From Chryseobacterium taeanense (GTDB lineage Bacteria > Bacteroidota > Bacteroidia > Flavobacteriales > Weeksellaceae), in the NCBI RefSeq assembly GCF_900099685.1, contig NZ_FNDW01000003.1, positions 1 to 64,000 of the forward strand: a stretch of DNA of 64,000 bases, in the 5' to 3' direction. The notes under the pieces are model-generated. The model was not told the origin of the DNA. It made no database searches and worked only from the letters and a program-made list of their open reading frames with translations. The first letter of the stretch is position 1; every line of letters begins with the position of its first letter. Made by a program: the position numbers and the translations under genes. Below are positions 42,321 through 50,813 of this stretch, piece by piece.

Positions 42321-44618
42321 TTACTTTTTGGGCTTAGCAGTCATATAAAAAGTCAATTTTCCAGCATTCATAATATCAGAATGTTTTAACGTAAAGTCTT
42401 TAATTTCTTTTCCATTTAAAACAACTTTTTTAACATACACATTCATCGGCCTTTGATTGATCGCTTCAATTTCAAACATTTTTCCGTTTTCCAGATTCAG
42501 TATTGCATGATCTATAACCGGACTTCCAATTGCATAATCTTCCGAACCCGGAGCAACAGGATAAAAGCCTAGCGAACTCAGAATATACCAAGCGCTCATT
42601 TGTCCGGCATCATCATTGCCGCCCAATCCATCGGGTGTTGCTTTGTATTGCATTTCCAAAATCCTTCTGATCTGCGCCTGCGTCTTCCAGGGCTGTCCTG
42701 CCCAGTTGTAAAGATAAGCTACATGATGTGCCGGCTCGTTTCCGTGAACGTATCCTCCGATAATTCCTTCTCTCGTAATATCTTCCGTATCTGCAAAAAA
42801 CTCGTCGGGCAAGTGCATCGTGAACAATTCATCCAGCCGTGAAGCAAATTTTTTCTTTCCGCCCATCATTTTGATTAATTCATCAGGATTTTGTGGAACG
42901 AAAAAGCTGTAATTCCATGAGTTTCCTTCAATGAAGCCTTGTCCGTGTGTGCTTAGCGCATTAAAATCTTTCTTAAAGGTTCCATCTGCCAGCCGTGGCC
43001 GCATAAAACCAGTCGATTTATCGAAATTATTTTTCCAGTTTTCAGAACGTTTGATGAACTGATTGTAAATTTCCGTTTCTCCGAGATGCTTTGCCAGTTG
43101 AGCAATCGCCCAGTCATCATAGGCATATTCCAGTGTATTGGAAACCGAAGTTCCGCTTTTTTCAGCAGGAATATATCCCAAATCAATATATTGTCCGATT
43201 CCTTCGTAATCTCTTTTGTTAGCTGTAGCGATACAGGCTTTCAACGCTTCTTTTGCATCACCTTCATAATTTCCTTTAATAATAGCATCAGCTACAACAC
43301 TCACACTGTGATAACCGCTCATACACCAGTTGTCATTAGCATAATGCGACCAGATCGGCAGCATTTTCATCGAAAACTGATCGTAATGTGCCATCATCGA
43401 TTTTACCATATCCTCGTTCTTTTTGGGTTGAATAATATTAAAGAAAGGATGAAGCGCGCGATAAGTATCCCAAAGCGAAAAAGTAGTATAATTGGTAAAA
43501 CCTTCTGCTTTATGAATGTTTTGGTCTAATCCTTTATACTCGCTGTTTACATCCATGTAAGTTGTAGGATTGATAAAAGTATGATACATCGCCGTATAAA
43601 AATTTATTTTATCGGTTTCTGAGGCTTTAATGACAATTTTATTCAATTCTTTATTCCAGCTTTCCTGGGTCTGCGCCCTGATCTGATCAAACGATAAGTT
43701 TTCGGTTTCTTTCTGTAAATTTTCCAAAGCATTGGCTTGGCTCACTGGTGAAATAGCCAGCTTGATTTCAAGCGCTTCATTTTCATTGGTATCAAAATCA
43801 AAATACATTTTAAGGTTTTTTCCGGCGATTTCGGGGAAGTTTTTCGTCTGGTCAAATTTTCTCCAGAATCCATTATAAACTTTTTTACCGTCATAATTCT
43901 TTTGACCATACGATTTAAAAGGCTTTGAAAATGTCATGGCAAAATAAACCGTTCTCGTTCTTGCCCAGCCGTTGGTCTGTCTATATCCTGTGATGGTATT
44001 TCCGTTTTCTACACGAACATAAGTCCATATGTTTTTACCGTCATAATTGTAAATTCCGGCCATCAGATCCAGAATAATATGTGCCTGATCAGATTTTGGA
44101 AATGTATAGCGATGAACTCCGACTCTTGTTGTTGCCGTAAGCTCTGCAAGAATATTATGATCTTCTAACTTTACTTTATAATATCCGGCTTCTGCTTTTT
44201 CGTTTTGATGTGAAAATCTACTTCTGTTGCCACTTTCAGGATGACTCGCCGTTCCGGGATTCAGTTTTAATTTTCCGACAGTCGGCATTATTAAAAAATC
44301 TCCCAGATCAGAGTGTCCAGTACCACTAAAGTGTGTCGAACTAAAACCTACGATCGTTTTATCTTCATAGCGGTATCCCGCACAATATTTATAAACCTCA
44401 CCATTATATTTACCGTTCAGAGCATAAGAGATTGTATCGGTTTCAGGGCTTAGCTGTATGGCTCCAAACGGAGCGGTGGCACCGGGATACGTATGTCCCA
44501 TCTTTTCTGTTCCGATAAGAGGATTCACATACTGAATTAATTCTTCGAAATGCTGAGCTTTACAATATACACTGAAAAACAAAAGAAATAGAAAAACAGA
44601 AACTTCTGGCTTTTTCAT
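42321..44618 (-). CDS. GH92 alpha-mannosidase
   Basis: 765 residues with a signal peptide (MKKPEVSVFLFLLFFSVYCKAQ). Family GH92 features: the N-terminal YVNPLIGTEKMGHTYPGATAPFGAIQLSPETD, the GFSSTHFSGTGHSDLGDF segment, and the catalytic-domain YVHGNEPAHHVAYLYNWAGQPW and GGNDDAGQMSAWYILSSLGFYPV. GH92 enzymes are calcium-dependent exo-alpha-mannosidases acting on N-glycans or fungal mannans, usually in the periplasm or on the surface. No SusC/SusD pair is adjacent, so it is not in a classical polysaccharide locus. Confidence 0.95.
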   Translation of the reverse strand: MKKPEVSVFLFLLFFSVYCKAQHFEELIQYVNPLIGTEKMGHTYPGATAPFGAIQLSPETDTISYALNGKYNGEVYKYCAGYRYEDKTIVGFSSTHFSGTGHSDLGDFLIMPTVGKLKLNPGTASHPESGNRSRFSHQNEKAEAGYYKVKLEDHNILAELTATTRVGVHRYTFPKSDQAHIILDLMAGIYNYDGKNIWTYVRVENGNTITGYRQTNGWARTRTVYFAMTFSKPFKSYGQKNYDGKKVYNGFWRKFDQTKNFPEIAGKNLKMYFDFDTNENEALEIKLAISPVSQANALENLQKETENLSFDQIRAQTQESWNKELNKIVIKASETDKINFYTAMYHTFINPTTYMDVNSEYKGLDQNIHKAEGFTNYTTFSLWDTYRALHPFFNIIQPKKNEDMVKSMMAHYDQFSMKMLPIWSHYANDNWCMSGYHSVSVVADAIIKGNYEGDAKEALKACIATANKRDYEGIGQYIDLGYIPAEKSGTSVSNTLEYAYDDWAIAQLAKHLGETEIYNQFIKRSENWKNNFDKSTGFMRPRLADGTFKKDFNALSTHGQGFIEGNSWNYSFFVPQNPDELIKMMGGKKKFASRLDELFTMHLPDEFFADTEDITREGIIGGYVHGNEPAHHVAYLYNWAGQPWKTQAQIRRILEMQYKATPDGLGGNDDAGQMSAWYILSSLGFYPVAPGSEDYAIGSPVIDHAILNLENGKMFEIEAINQRPMNVYVKKVVLNGKEIKDFTLKHSDIMNAGKLTFYMTAKPKK

Positions 44619-44691
44619 AAATAAATATTTTTTACAGGAACGTAAATTTAGTTAAATTTAAAATGTAATAAAGAGATCTTATAATCGGTTT

Positions 44692-44722
44692 ATTTCTGCG
44701 GCGGCTTCGCCGCCGCAGAAAT
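44692..44722. repeat. GC-rich perfect hairpin
   Basis: 14-bp arms ATTTCTGCGGCGGC (44692-44705) and GCCGCCGCAGAAAT (44709-44722) with a TTC loop, in an otherwise AT-rich spacer. Too GC-rich to be chance here. It could act as an RNA stop or be one copy of a dispersed repeat; the following aaagctcctatt also looks repeat-derived. Confidence 0.6.
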
Positions 44723-44806
44723 CCAAAGAAAAGCTCCTATTGTACGCATATTATTTATAACGCTTTGAATAACTTAAAATCTTAAATTTACTGAAACAAT
44801 AAAATT

Positions 44807-45688
44807 ATGAATCTATATACACAACCGATGTTACGGGAAGATGCCCTGAAAGATAAAGTTGCTATCGTAACAGGTGGCGGAAGCGGTCTTGGAAAAGCGA
44901 TGACGAAATATTTTCTTCAACTGGGTGCAAAAGTAGTCATTACTTCCAGAAATCTGGAAAAATTACAGGCAACTGCTAAAGAACTGGAAGAAGAGACGGG
45001 AGGTAAAATTCTTTGTGTAAGTTGCGATGTCAGAAACTGGAATGAGGTAGAAGCTATGAAAGAAGCCGCTTTAAAAGAATTTGGAAAAATAGATATTCTA
45101 TTGAATAACGCGGCCGGAAATTTTATTTCTCCTACAGAAAGACTTACCCATTCGGCATTTGATTCTATTTTGGATATTGTTTTAAAAGGAACAAAAAATT
45201 GCACACTTTCTGTCGGTAAACACTGGATCGATTCTAAAACACCCGGAACAGTCTTAAATATTGCAACAACATACTCGTGGACGGGTTCCGCTTATGTTGT
45301 ACCGTCTGCCTGCGCAAAAGCAGGTGTCCTGGCGATGACGCGATCTCTTGCTGTGGAATGGGCAAAATATGGAATACGTTTTAATGCTATTGCACCGGGA
45401 CCTTTCCCTACTAAAGGAGCTTGGGATAGGCTACTTCCCGGAGATCTTCAGGAAAAATTTGATATGAGGAAAAAAGTTCCGTTGAGAAGAGTCGGAGAAC
45501 ATCAGGAGCTGGCCAATCTTGCAGCGTATCTGGTATCTGATTATTCTGCCTATATGAACGGTGAGGTGGTTACGATAGACGGAGGAGAATGGTTACAGGG
45601 TGCCGGTGAATTTAACATGCTTGAAGATATTCCGCAGGAAATGTGGGATGCCCTGGAAGCTATGATTAAATCAAAAAAATCCAATTGA
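44807..45688 (+). CDS. SDR oxidoreductase, 2,4-dienoyl-CoA-reductase-like
   Basis: 293 residues. The NADP motif TGGGSGLG and the NNAAG strand identify an SDR. Where classical SDRs have YxxxK, this one has PSACAKAGVLAMTRSLAVEW followed by APGPFPTKGAW, the pattern of peroxisomal/mitochondrial 2,4-dienoyl-CoA reductases that lack the canonical Tyr. It would reduce 2,4-dienoyl-CoA in unsaturated fatty acid oxidation. An enoyl-CoA hydratase-like gene lies next to it in convergent orientation. Confidence 0.88.
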   Translation: MNLYTQPMLREDALKDKVAIVTGGGSGLGKAMTKYFLQLGAKVVITSRNLEKLQATAKELEEETGGKILCVSCDVRNWNEVEAMKEAALKEFGKIDILLNNAAGNFISPTERLTHSAFDSILDIVLKGTKNCTLSVGKHWIDSKTPGTVLNIATTYSWTGSAYVVPSACAKAGVLAMTRSLAVEWAKYGIRFNAIAPGPFPTKGAWDRLLPGDLQEKFDMRKKVPLRRVGEHQELANLAAYLVSDYSAYMNGEVVTIDGGEWLQGAGEFNMLEDIPQEMWDALEAMIKSKKSN

Positions 45689-45746
45689 TATAAGAATGAA
45701 TTCAGAACTGTGGGAGTAATTTCCTCGCATGATGCTGTTAAAATAC

Positions 45747-45818
45747 AAAAATACGCTGATCTTTATCTATGAAACTCAAATCCTGATTTGTTTCTAAAAT
45801 AAGAATCAGCGTATTTTT
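45747..45818. terminator. Long composite hairpin after the SDR gene
   Basis: AAAAATACGCTGAT (45747-45760) / ATCAGCGTATTTTT (45805-45818) are perfect 14-bp arms; the 44 bases between them fold further (CAAAT/ATTTG and GAAAC/GTTTC). The right arm ends in a T-run, as expected of a terminator for the plus-strand SDR gene. Confidence 0.65.
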
Positions 45819-45854
45819 AAACTCAATAATTTCAGAAGTTTACTTTTAAAGCGA

Positions 45855-45908
45855 ATTTACCGTTTGTGTTTACCCATAAAAAAAACGCCGGAAAATCCAA
45901 CGGTAAAT
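45855..45908 (-). terminator. Possible terminator of the enoyl-CoA hydratase gene
   Basis: ATTTACCGTT (45855-45864) / AACGGTAAAT (45899-45908) with a 34-base loop; A-run in the loop gives T on the minus strand. Weaker than the neighbouring hairpin. Confidence 0.4.
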
Positions 45909-45925
45909 ATTTTAGAAACAAAAAA

Positions 45926-46690
45926 CTATTTCGCTCTCAGCCTTTCTTTAATAGCCTGGATATTTTTCTTTGCAGAATCTTCAAGAATCAAACTGGCACT
46001 CATGTGAATTCTTGCGGGCATCAGCTCGTTAAAATGATCTGTTCCTTCCCAGGAAACTTTTTTTATCAAAGCTAAAGCATCATTGCTTCTTGAAGCCAGG
46101 GTCTGAAGAAATTTCTCAAGTTTAACATCCATTTCTTCAATATTTTCTGATACTGAATGATAAATATTGTGCTGTTCTGCCCATTCCGCTGACCTGAAAT
46201 CTGCATCAATGGCCATTGCAGAGAATTGTGATTTTCCGATTTTTCTTTCAACATACGGACCGATCACGAACGGACCTATTCCTAAGTTTATTTCCGTTAA
46301 TGCCAGTGCAGAATCCTTTGTTGCAAAACAGTAATCTGCTCCACACGCGATGCCTACTCCACCTCCTGTTGTTTTACCCTGAACTCTTACAACAACAATT
46401 TTCCCACAGTTTCTCATGGCATTGAGAACTTTAGCAAAGCCTCCGAAAAATTTTGTCGATTTTTCCAATTCTTCGATTTCCAACAACTCATCGAAACTAG
46501 CTCCGGCGCAGAATGCTTTTTCGCCTTCACTTTTTATAAGAATCGCTTTTATTTCGTCTTTTGCTCCTTCATCAAGAATAGTTTGGGCTAATTTTTCCAG
46601 AATTGCTCCGGGAAGAGAATTGCTTTTCGGGGTTCCGAAAGTGATTTCAGCAATATTGTTTTTCTGTTCAGATACTACGAATTCGTTCAT
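45926..46690 (-). CDS. Enoyl-CoA hydratase/isomerase family protein
   Basis: 254 residues of crotonase fold. The oxyanion-hole segments FCAGASFDEL and GKTTGGGVGIACGAD are present. The second catalytic Glu position is kept (ALTEINLGIGPF), while the first one, usual in hydratases (GGGxE), is Gly here; the reaction could therefore be isomerisation or another crotonase chemistry rather than plain hydration. It lies convergent to the dienoyl-CoA-reductase-like gene. It might supply the PaaF step that the paa cluster lacks, which is unproven. Confidence 0.87.
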   Translation of the reverse strand: MNEFVVSEQKNNIAEITFGTPKSNSLPGAILEKLAQTILDEGAKDEIKAILIKSEGEKAFCAGASFDELLEIEELEKSTKFFGGFAKVLNAMRNCGKIVVVRVQGKTTGGGVGIACGADYCFATKDSALALTEINLGIGPFVIGPYVERKIGKSQFSAMAIDADFRSAEWAEQHNIYHSVSENIEEMDVKLEKFLQTLASRSNDALALIKKVSWEGTDHFNELMPARIHMSASLILEDSAKKNIQAIKERLRAK

Positions 46691-46946
46691 TTTAATTTTT
46701 AATTGAATTACTACAAAAATAATAAAATAGAAAGAGTTCTTTTCAGAATAAACTTATTAATAAAAAATTTACGCAAATTTTATTTAAAAATGCTTATCTC
46801 AACTTACTCATCATTTTAATCACAAAACCCTTTTAATAAAGATAAATCTTCAGTACGAGAATTAAATAAAATAATTATCATTAAAAATATTTCAACAAAA
46901 ATTGAAATATTTTACCAACAATTAACAATTGTTAACAAATTATTGA
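46691..46946. other. AT-rich spacer before the tail-collar leader
   Basis: No gene. The region is very AT-rich (46740-46950) and contains several aacaattgttaac-like palindromic bits just before the -7 box at 46947. Confidence 0.5.
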
Positions 46947-46954
46947 TACATTTG
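46947..46954 (+). promoter_or_regulatory. -7 promoter box of the tail-collar unit
   Basis: TACATTTG matches TAnnTTTG. A TTG at 46929-46931 is only 15 bases upstream, shorter than usual. It would give a leader of about 165 bases. Confidence 0.5.
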
Positions 46955-46958
46955 TAAT

Positions 46959-47100
46959 GCATCCGTAGAAATACGTAATGCTCAATTTGGTATTTTCTAC
47001 TCTATCTGAGCACTTATGATTGTTGTTACTTTGACCTGTGAATATTATAATAATTCATGTAACCAAAGGCGGCATCCGAAAAGCCAGTAAAGAGTAGGAA
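46959..47100 (+). ncRNA. Structured 5' leader of the tail-collar unit
   Basis: Several stems can be drawn: GCAT-c-CGTA-GAAA-TACG-ta-ATGC (46959-46981) with a GAAA tetraloop; GCTCA/TGAGC (46980-46984 with 47007-47011), which shares two bases with the first stem and so competes with it; TTTCTACTCT (46994-47003) pairing with AGAGTAGGAA (47091-47100) with one G-U; TGAAT/ATTCA (47039-47057); and GGC/GCC (47068-47085). The 3' part repeats before precursor 2 at 23587-23618. It looks like a cis-regulatory RNA; I cannot match it to a known class. Confidence 0.45.
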
Positions 47101-47126
47101 TTTAAAACTGAAAAAAATTAATTATC

Positions 47127-47672
47127 ATGGACGACGAATTAATGGGCGTAATTAAAGTATTCTCAGGAAACTTTGCACCTCGAGGATATATGTTCTGCAA
47201 CGGAAATTTATTGAGTATCGCACGGTACACGGCTCTTTTTTCCATCTTAGGAACTACCTATGGCGGCGATGGAATAACAACATTTGCATTGCCAAACCTA
47301 AACGGTCGCTTACCAATTGGTGCAGGAACTTCAAGCGCAGGAGAATCTTACGAACTAGGTGAAGAGGCAGGAAGTCCTTCAAATAGGATTCTTTCTAGCA
47401 ATCTTCCGAGTTTTGCAAGCCAACTAAAAGTATCTTCAGCCAATGCAAACACGGCAACGCCAAGCCCTTCAACATCTCTTGCTGTAAGCGGAACGTATGC
47501 CGGAAGGGATTTTATACAAGTTCCGAGCTTTGTAGATCAGGCTCCGGATACCATGCTATATCCGCAGTCGGTTGTTTTTATCGGTCAGAATATACCCGTG
47601 AACAATATGCCTCCTTATTTAGGAATCAACTATATTATTTGTGTAGAAGGTATTTATCCTCCAAGACCATAA
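47127..47672 (+). CDS. Phage tail-collar domain protein, copy 1
   Basis: 181 residues, PF07484-type collar domain: MGVIKVFSGNFAPRGYMFCNG, then LFSILGTTYGGDGITTFALPNLNGRLPIG and a C-terminal NNMPPYLGINYIICVEGIYPPR. Proteins of this 'microcystin-dependent protein' type occur outside prophages as tandem copies. No other phage genes are nearby. No signal peptide. It shares most of its sequence with the next gene (for example SGTYAGRDFIQVPSFVD), indicating recent duplication. Function outside phages is unknown. Confidence 0.92.
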   Translation: MDDELMGVIKVFSGNFAPRGYMFCNGNLLSIARYTALFSILGTTYGGDGITTFALPNLNGRLPIGAGTSSAGESYELGEEAGSPSNRILSSNLPSFASQLKVSSANANTATPSPSTSLAVSGTYAGRDFIQVPSFVDQAPDTMLYPQSVVFIGQNIPVNNMPPYLGINYIICVEGIYPPRP

Positions 47673-47712
47673 TTTTTACATTAAAAAATACTAACAACAA
47701 AATATTATAATC

Positions 47713-48258
47713 ATGGACGAAGAATTAATTGGAACCATCAAATTATTTGCAGGAAATTTTGCACCTAAAGGATATATGCTATGCAATGGTGCATTATTGA
47801 GTGTTAATCAGAATCAGGCGCTTTTCTCAATTCTGGGTACGACTTATGGAGGTGACGGAAAAACAACATTTGCTTTGCCTAACCTTAACGGTCGTATGCC
47901 AATTGGAGTCGGAACTTCAAACACTGGTAAAAGTGTTGTTTTGGGAGAAGCCGCAGGAACACCTACGACTTCTTTACTAAATTCAAACCTTCCTTCAATG
48001 ATAAGCCAGCTAAGAGTTTCCACATCGAATGCAACTACGGCAACTCCTTCCTCCGCTTCTTCAATTGCTGTTTCCGGAACCTATGCGGGAAGAGATTTTA
48101 TACAAGTTCCGAGTTTTGTAGATGCTGCTCCGGACACGGTAATTAATCAGGCTTCAGTAACTTTTACAGGGCAGAATGTACCAATCAATAATATGCCTCC
48201 ATATTTAGGACTTAACTATATTATCTGTGTAGTTGGCCTTTATCCTTCAAGACAATAA
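47713..48258 (+). CDS. Phage tail-collar domain protein, copy 2
   Basis: 181 residues, exactly the length of copy 1. The collar signature is the same (IGTIKLFAGNFAPKGYMLCNG, TTYGGDGKTTFALPNLNGR, NNMPPYLGLNYIICVVGLYP). Divergence is concentrated in the middle (about 65-110), as expected for a variable surface or receptor-binding part. It starts 40 bases after copy 1 and is cotranscribed with it; the type IX cargo gene follows 24 bases later. Confidence 0.92.
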   Translation: MDEELIGTIKLFAGNFAPKGYMLCNGALLSVNQNQALFSILGTTYGGDGKTTFALPNLNGRMPIGVGTSNTGKSVVLGEAAGTPTTSLLNSNLPSMISQLRVSTSNATTATPSSASSIAVSGTYAGRDFIQVPSFVDAAPDTVINQASVTFTGQNVPINNMPPYLGLNYIICVVGLYPSRQ

Positions 48259-48282
48259 TTATCAACCTATAAATTTAAAATC

Positions 48283-49110
48283 ATGAAAAGTACTTTACTT
48301 TCTACCATCTGTGCCCTTTTCATTTCGATCTTTTCGTTTGGACAGACTAGCACAGAACAGTTCGAGACAGAATCTAACGGAAGCGCTAGCTTCACGGATA
48401 ACGGGGTGATTTTCAACATCATCTCAAATGTTAATACCTACGACATACAGGCAGCTTATCCTAATACAGGATGGAATGGTACCGCATCTGATAACAGGTA
48501 TATTGATAACTCAGGATTAGGAAACCAATCTGCAGGAACATCTTTCAGTATCAAAACCACTTCTAACCTTTTTAAAGTAAACAGATTCTGGGTGTATGCA
48601 GCTGCAGGGAACGGAACACTGGGGGTTGCAGGTACGCTTACGATTACAGGAAAACTTTCAGGAATTACAAAGTTTACACAAACTAAAACGACAGGATTTA
48701 CTGCAACAACAGGTACTGCCAATGGATATACTTTGATTGACCTTACAAATTTGAATGGCCAGAACTACAGCAACATCGTCATAGATCAAATACAGATTAC
48801 CGCCGGTGGAAATTTCCAGTATCTTGCACTTGATGCATTCACATGGGTAAAAGACAGTGGCTTGGTATTATCTGCTAACGATGTAAAAGCTTCCAAAAAG
48901 GAAATCAAAATGTATCCGAATCCTACGAGCGGTCCTCTTACAATTGAAACTGCAGAGAATTCTAAATTTGAAGTTTACAGCCAATCCGGACAGCTGGTGA
49001 AAACCATTGAGACAAGAAAAGGAGTAAATGAAACAGATATCAGTGAGCTTCCAAAAGGAGTTTATATGGTAAAATCCTCTTCAGAATCGTATAAGATAAT
49101 AAAAAGGTAG
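48283..49110 (+). CDS. Secreted protein with type IX (type A) sorting domain
   Basis: 275 residues. Signal peptide MKSTLLSTICALFISIFSFGQ; a beta-sandwich body (about 25-195) with NLNGQNYSNIVIDQIQI and YLALDAFTWVKD, similar to extracellular binding modules; a type A sorting domain (about 205-275) with KMYPNPTSGPLTIET and ending VYMVKSSSESYKIIKR. Secreted through SprA. Located in the same unit as the two collar proteins, which suggests a shared surface function. Confidence 0.9.
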   Translation: MKSTLLSTICALFISIFSFGQTSTEQFETESNGSASFTDNGVIFNIISNVNTYDIQAAYPNTGWNGTASDNRYIDNSGLGNQSAGTSFSIKTTSNLFKVNRFWVYAAAGNGTLGVAGTLTITGKLSGITKFTQTKTTGFTATTGTANGYTLIDLTNLNGQNYSNIVIDQIQITAGGNFQYLALDAFTWVKDSGLVLSANDVKASKKEIKMYPNPTSGPLTIETAENSKFEVYSQSGQLVKTIETRKGVNETDISELPKGVYMVKSSSESYKIIKR

Positions 49111-49210
49111 TCATACAACTATCTACATCAACCCAAGGCTAATAACCACGAAAACTTCTGATTTAAAGATTATACCTATAAGATTCTAATACATAAGTGT
49201 GTGATGTAAG

Positions 49211-49241
49211 ATCCTCTGAATTTATTTCAGGGGATTTTTTA
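49211..49241. terminator. Bidirectional terminator between convergent genes
   Basis: ATCCTCTGAA (49211-49220) / TTCAGGGGAT (49226-49235) with one G-U pair, 5-base loop, followed by TTTTTATTTTTT. It closes the type IX cargo gene and faces the SMUG2-like gene. Confidence 0.75.
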
Positions 49242-49925
49242 TTTTTTCAAAGCTAAAATATATTTGTCAATATACAATTGCTTCTCTTTCGATTTATATT
49301 GCTGGATGTACCTTGGATGCTCCAGCACAGTCATTTTTTCAAATAAATCTGCTTCATCGTTGAGCATTGAGACAAAATCCGCATTCTTTTTACCCATGAT
49401 AAAAACTTGTGAAGTATCAATATTAAGACTAATATGTTTCTTCAAGGAATCGATCATAAAATCTTTAACCTCATTAAAAAGGACTTTATCATCATAATAA
49501 TTCGCATTAATCCAGCTTACTTTTGATTTCCTTACAATCGCCAGTGGAAAAGGTGAATTAATATAAATATCATTATAAAAGGCTTCTGCTCCACCATACT
49601 GTTCAATCATATCATAGATAAAAACGGAAGAAACTTCATGTGTGCGTGCAGAAGTCATTGGAATTCCGCAGACACTTTCCAGACGTTTAGTATCGGTAAA
49701 TGGAACTCCTGTTACTCCCGCACCATGACGACTTGGATTAATTCCGATAATAAATTTCCTTTGATTTGAATCGTTATAATATTTCTGATAAAACTTCTGC
49801 ATGACTTCCATAGTTTCAGGATTATCCAAATAAGGATTCAAAACCTGAAAATCGCTGGGAAGATTTCCATCATATTTTAAATTTCGATTGAATGTAATAA
49901 CTTGGTTGGCAAAGGTTTTATTCAT
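49239..49925 (-). CDS. SMUG2-like DNA glycosylase (DUF4918)
   Basis: 228 residues of the uracil-DNA glycosylase superfamily. Motif I GINPSRHGAGVTGVPFTD and the second active-site loop LEHPRYIQQY (with the HPR segment) match the SMUG2 group. It should remove uracil or a related damaged base in base excision repair. It starts 3 bases after the DUF4241 gene. Confidence 0.88.
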   Translation of the reverse strand: MNKTFANQVITFNRNLKYDGNLPSDFQVLNPYLDNPETMEVMQKFYQKYYNDSNQRKFIIGINPSRHGAGVTGVPFTDTKRLESVCGIPMTSARTHEVSSVFIYDMIEQYGGAEAFYNDIYINSPFPLAIVRKSKVSWINANYYDDKVLFNEVKDFMIDSLKKHISLNIDTSQVFIMGKKNADFVSMLNDEADLFEKMTVLEHPRYIQQYKSKEKQLYIDKYILALKK

Positions 49926-49928
49926 ATC

Positions 49929-50663
49929 TTATTCCACATCTTCATCGTCACCTTCTTCACTTAGAGCCAATTCAATATCAATAAACTGAATATACAAACC
50001 GCAAATATTCTCATTAGAATCATATCCAAAATACACAGGATATTCACCATCACCAAAACCACTGGCAAACATTGGAATATGATACTCCGTATTTGGAACT
50101 TTCCAATTGATCCAATCCCCCGCATCTCTTTGATTTTTAGGATTATCTTTGTAGCTCTGTGCAAAAATTTCGGCAAAATAATCGTCGTAAAGATTATCAA
50201 CATCCGCTTCATCTGCAAACTTATCTACAAACGGAAGCACTTCTGCATCGGTAATGCACCCCAAGCCGGCATCTACTGCGAAACCAAAAAAATCGTCTTC
50301 AGTTACACCTGCCAATTCTTCAATTCCGACTAAAGCTTCCCTGTAAACAACAGGTTTTTCTTTGGTGAATTCCACTTTTACCACCGCATATCGATCGCCC
50401 CAATCCTCGGATTTCACGACTGCAATCGTCACAGGAAAATCACCTTTCGGAGCCTGAACAAAATAAGGTGATTGATTGGCATTCAGATAAACCAGCGGAT
50501 CTCTCACTACCACTTTTCCCGAAGGAAGAGAAACATTTCCGATTTCCATGGTTTCTAATTGTTGCTCCATAATTTCATTTGAAGTAAAATAGGTTTCCAA
50601 ATCGGTCGGACAAACCAATATATTTTTTACTTCCTCATACTTCTGCATCCAGTTTTCGTTCAT
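49929..50663 (-). CDS. DUF4241 protein
   Basis: 244 residues. The C-terminal block (MFASGFGDGEYPVYFGYDSNENICGLYIQFIDIEL) and the middle AVDAGLGCITDAE segment are typical of DUF4241. The N-terminus is acidic and helical. Such proteins are thought to be immunity-like partners in polymorphic toxin systems, but no toxin is seen next to it, so the role is open. Probably cotranscribed with the SMUG2-like gene. Confidence 0.82.
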   Translation of the reverse strand: MNENWMQKYEEVKNILVCPTDLETYFTSNEIMEQQLETMEIGNVSLPSGKVVVRDPLVYLNANQSPYFVQAPKGDFPVTIAVVKSEDWGDRYAVVKVEFTKEKPVVYREALVGIEELAGVTEDDFFGFAVDAGLGCITDAEVLPFVDKFADEADVDNLYDDYFAEIFAQSYKDNPKNQRDAGDWINWKVPNTEYHIPMFASGFGDGEYPVYFGYDSNENICGLYIQFIDIELALSEEGDDEDVE

Positions 50664-50761
50664 TATTAAATATTTTTTGAATTGATTTTAATTATTGAAA
50701 ATAGTGAATAAAAATTTCTGAATCAAACATTCCAAATTATTTTAACGAAAGATTATAAAAA

Positions 50762-50789
50762 ATCCCTTTCAGCCAAAACCAAAAGGGAT
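50762..50789 (-). terminator. Terminator at the end of the paa cluster
   Basis: ATCCCTTT (50762-50769) / AAAGGGAT (50782-50789), 12-base loop, minus-strand T-run after it. It follows the paaZ stop by 25 bases. Confidence 0.78.
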
Positions 50790-50813
50790 AATAAATTTAT
50801 ATTTCATTTTGAA

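Noticed and set aside
42156..42389. A 77-codon plus-strand frame after the aldo/keto reductase start
   Set aside because: It runs antisense into the 3' end of the GH92 gene, has no promoter or family features and starts inside the reductase promoter region.
47127..48258. Prophage remnant
   Set aside because: Only collar-domain proteins are present; no terminase, capsid, sheath, baseplate or lysis gene nearby, and collar proteins of this type occur in non-phage settings.
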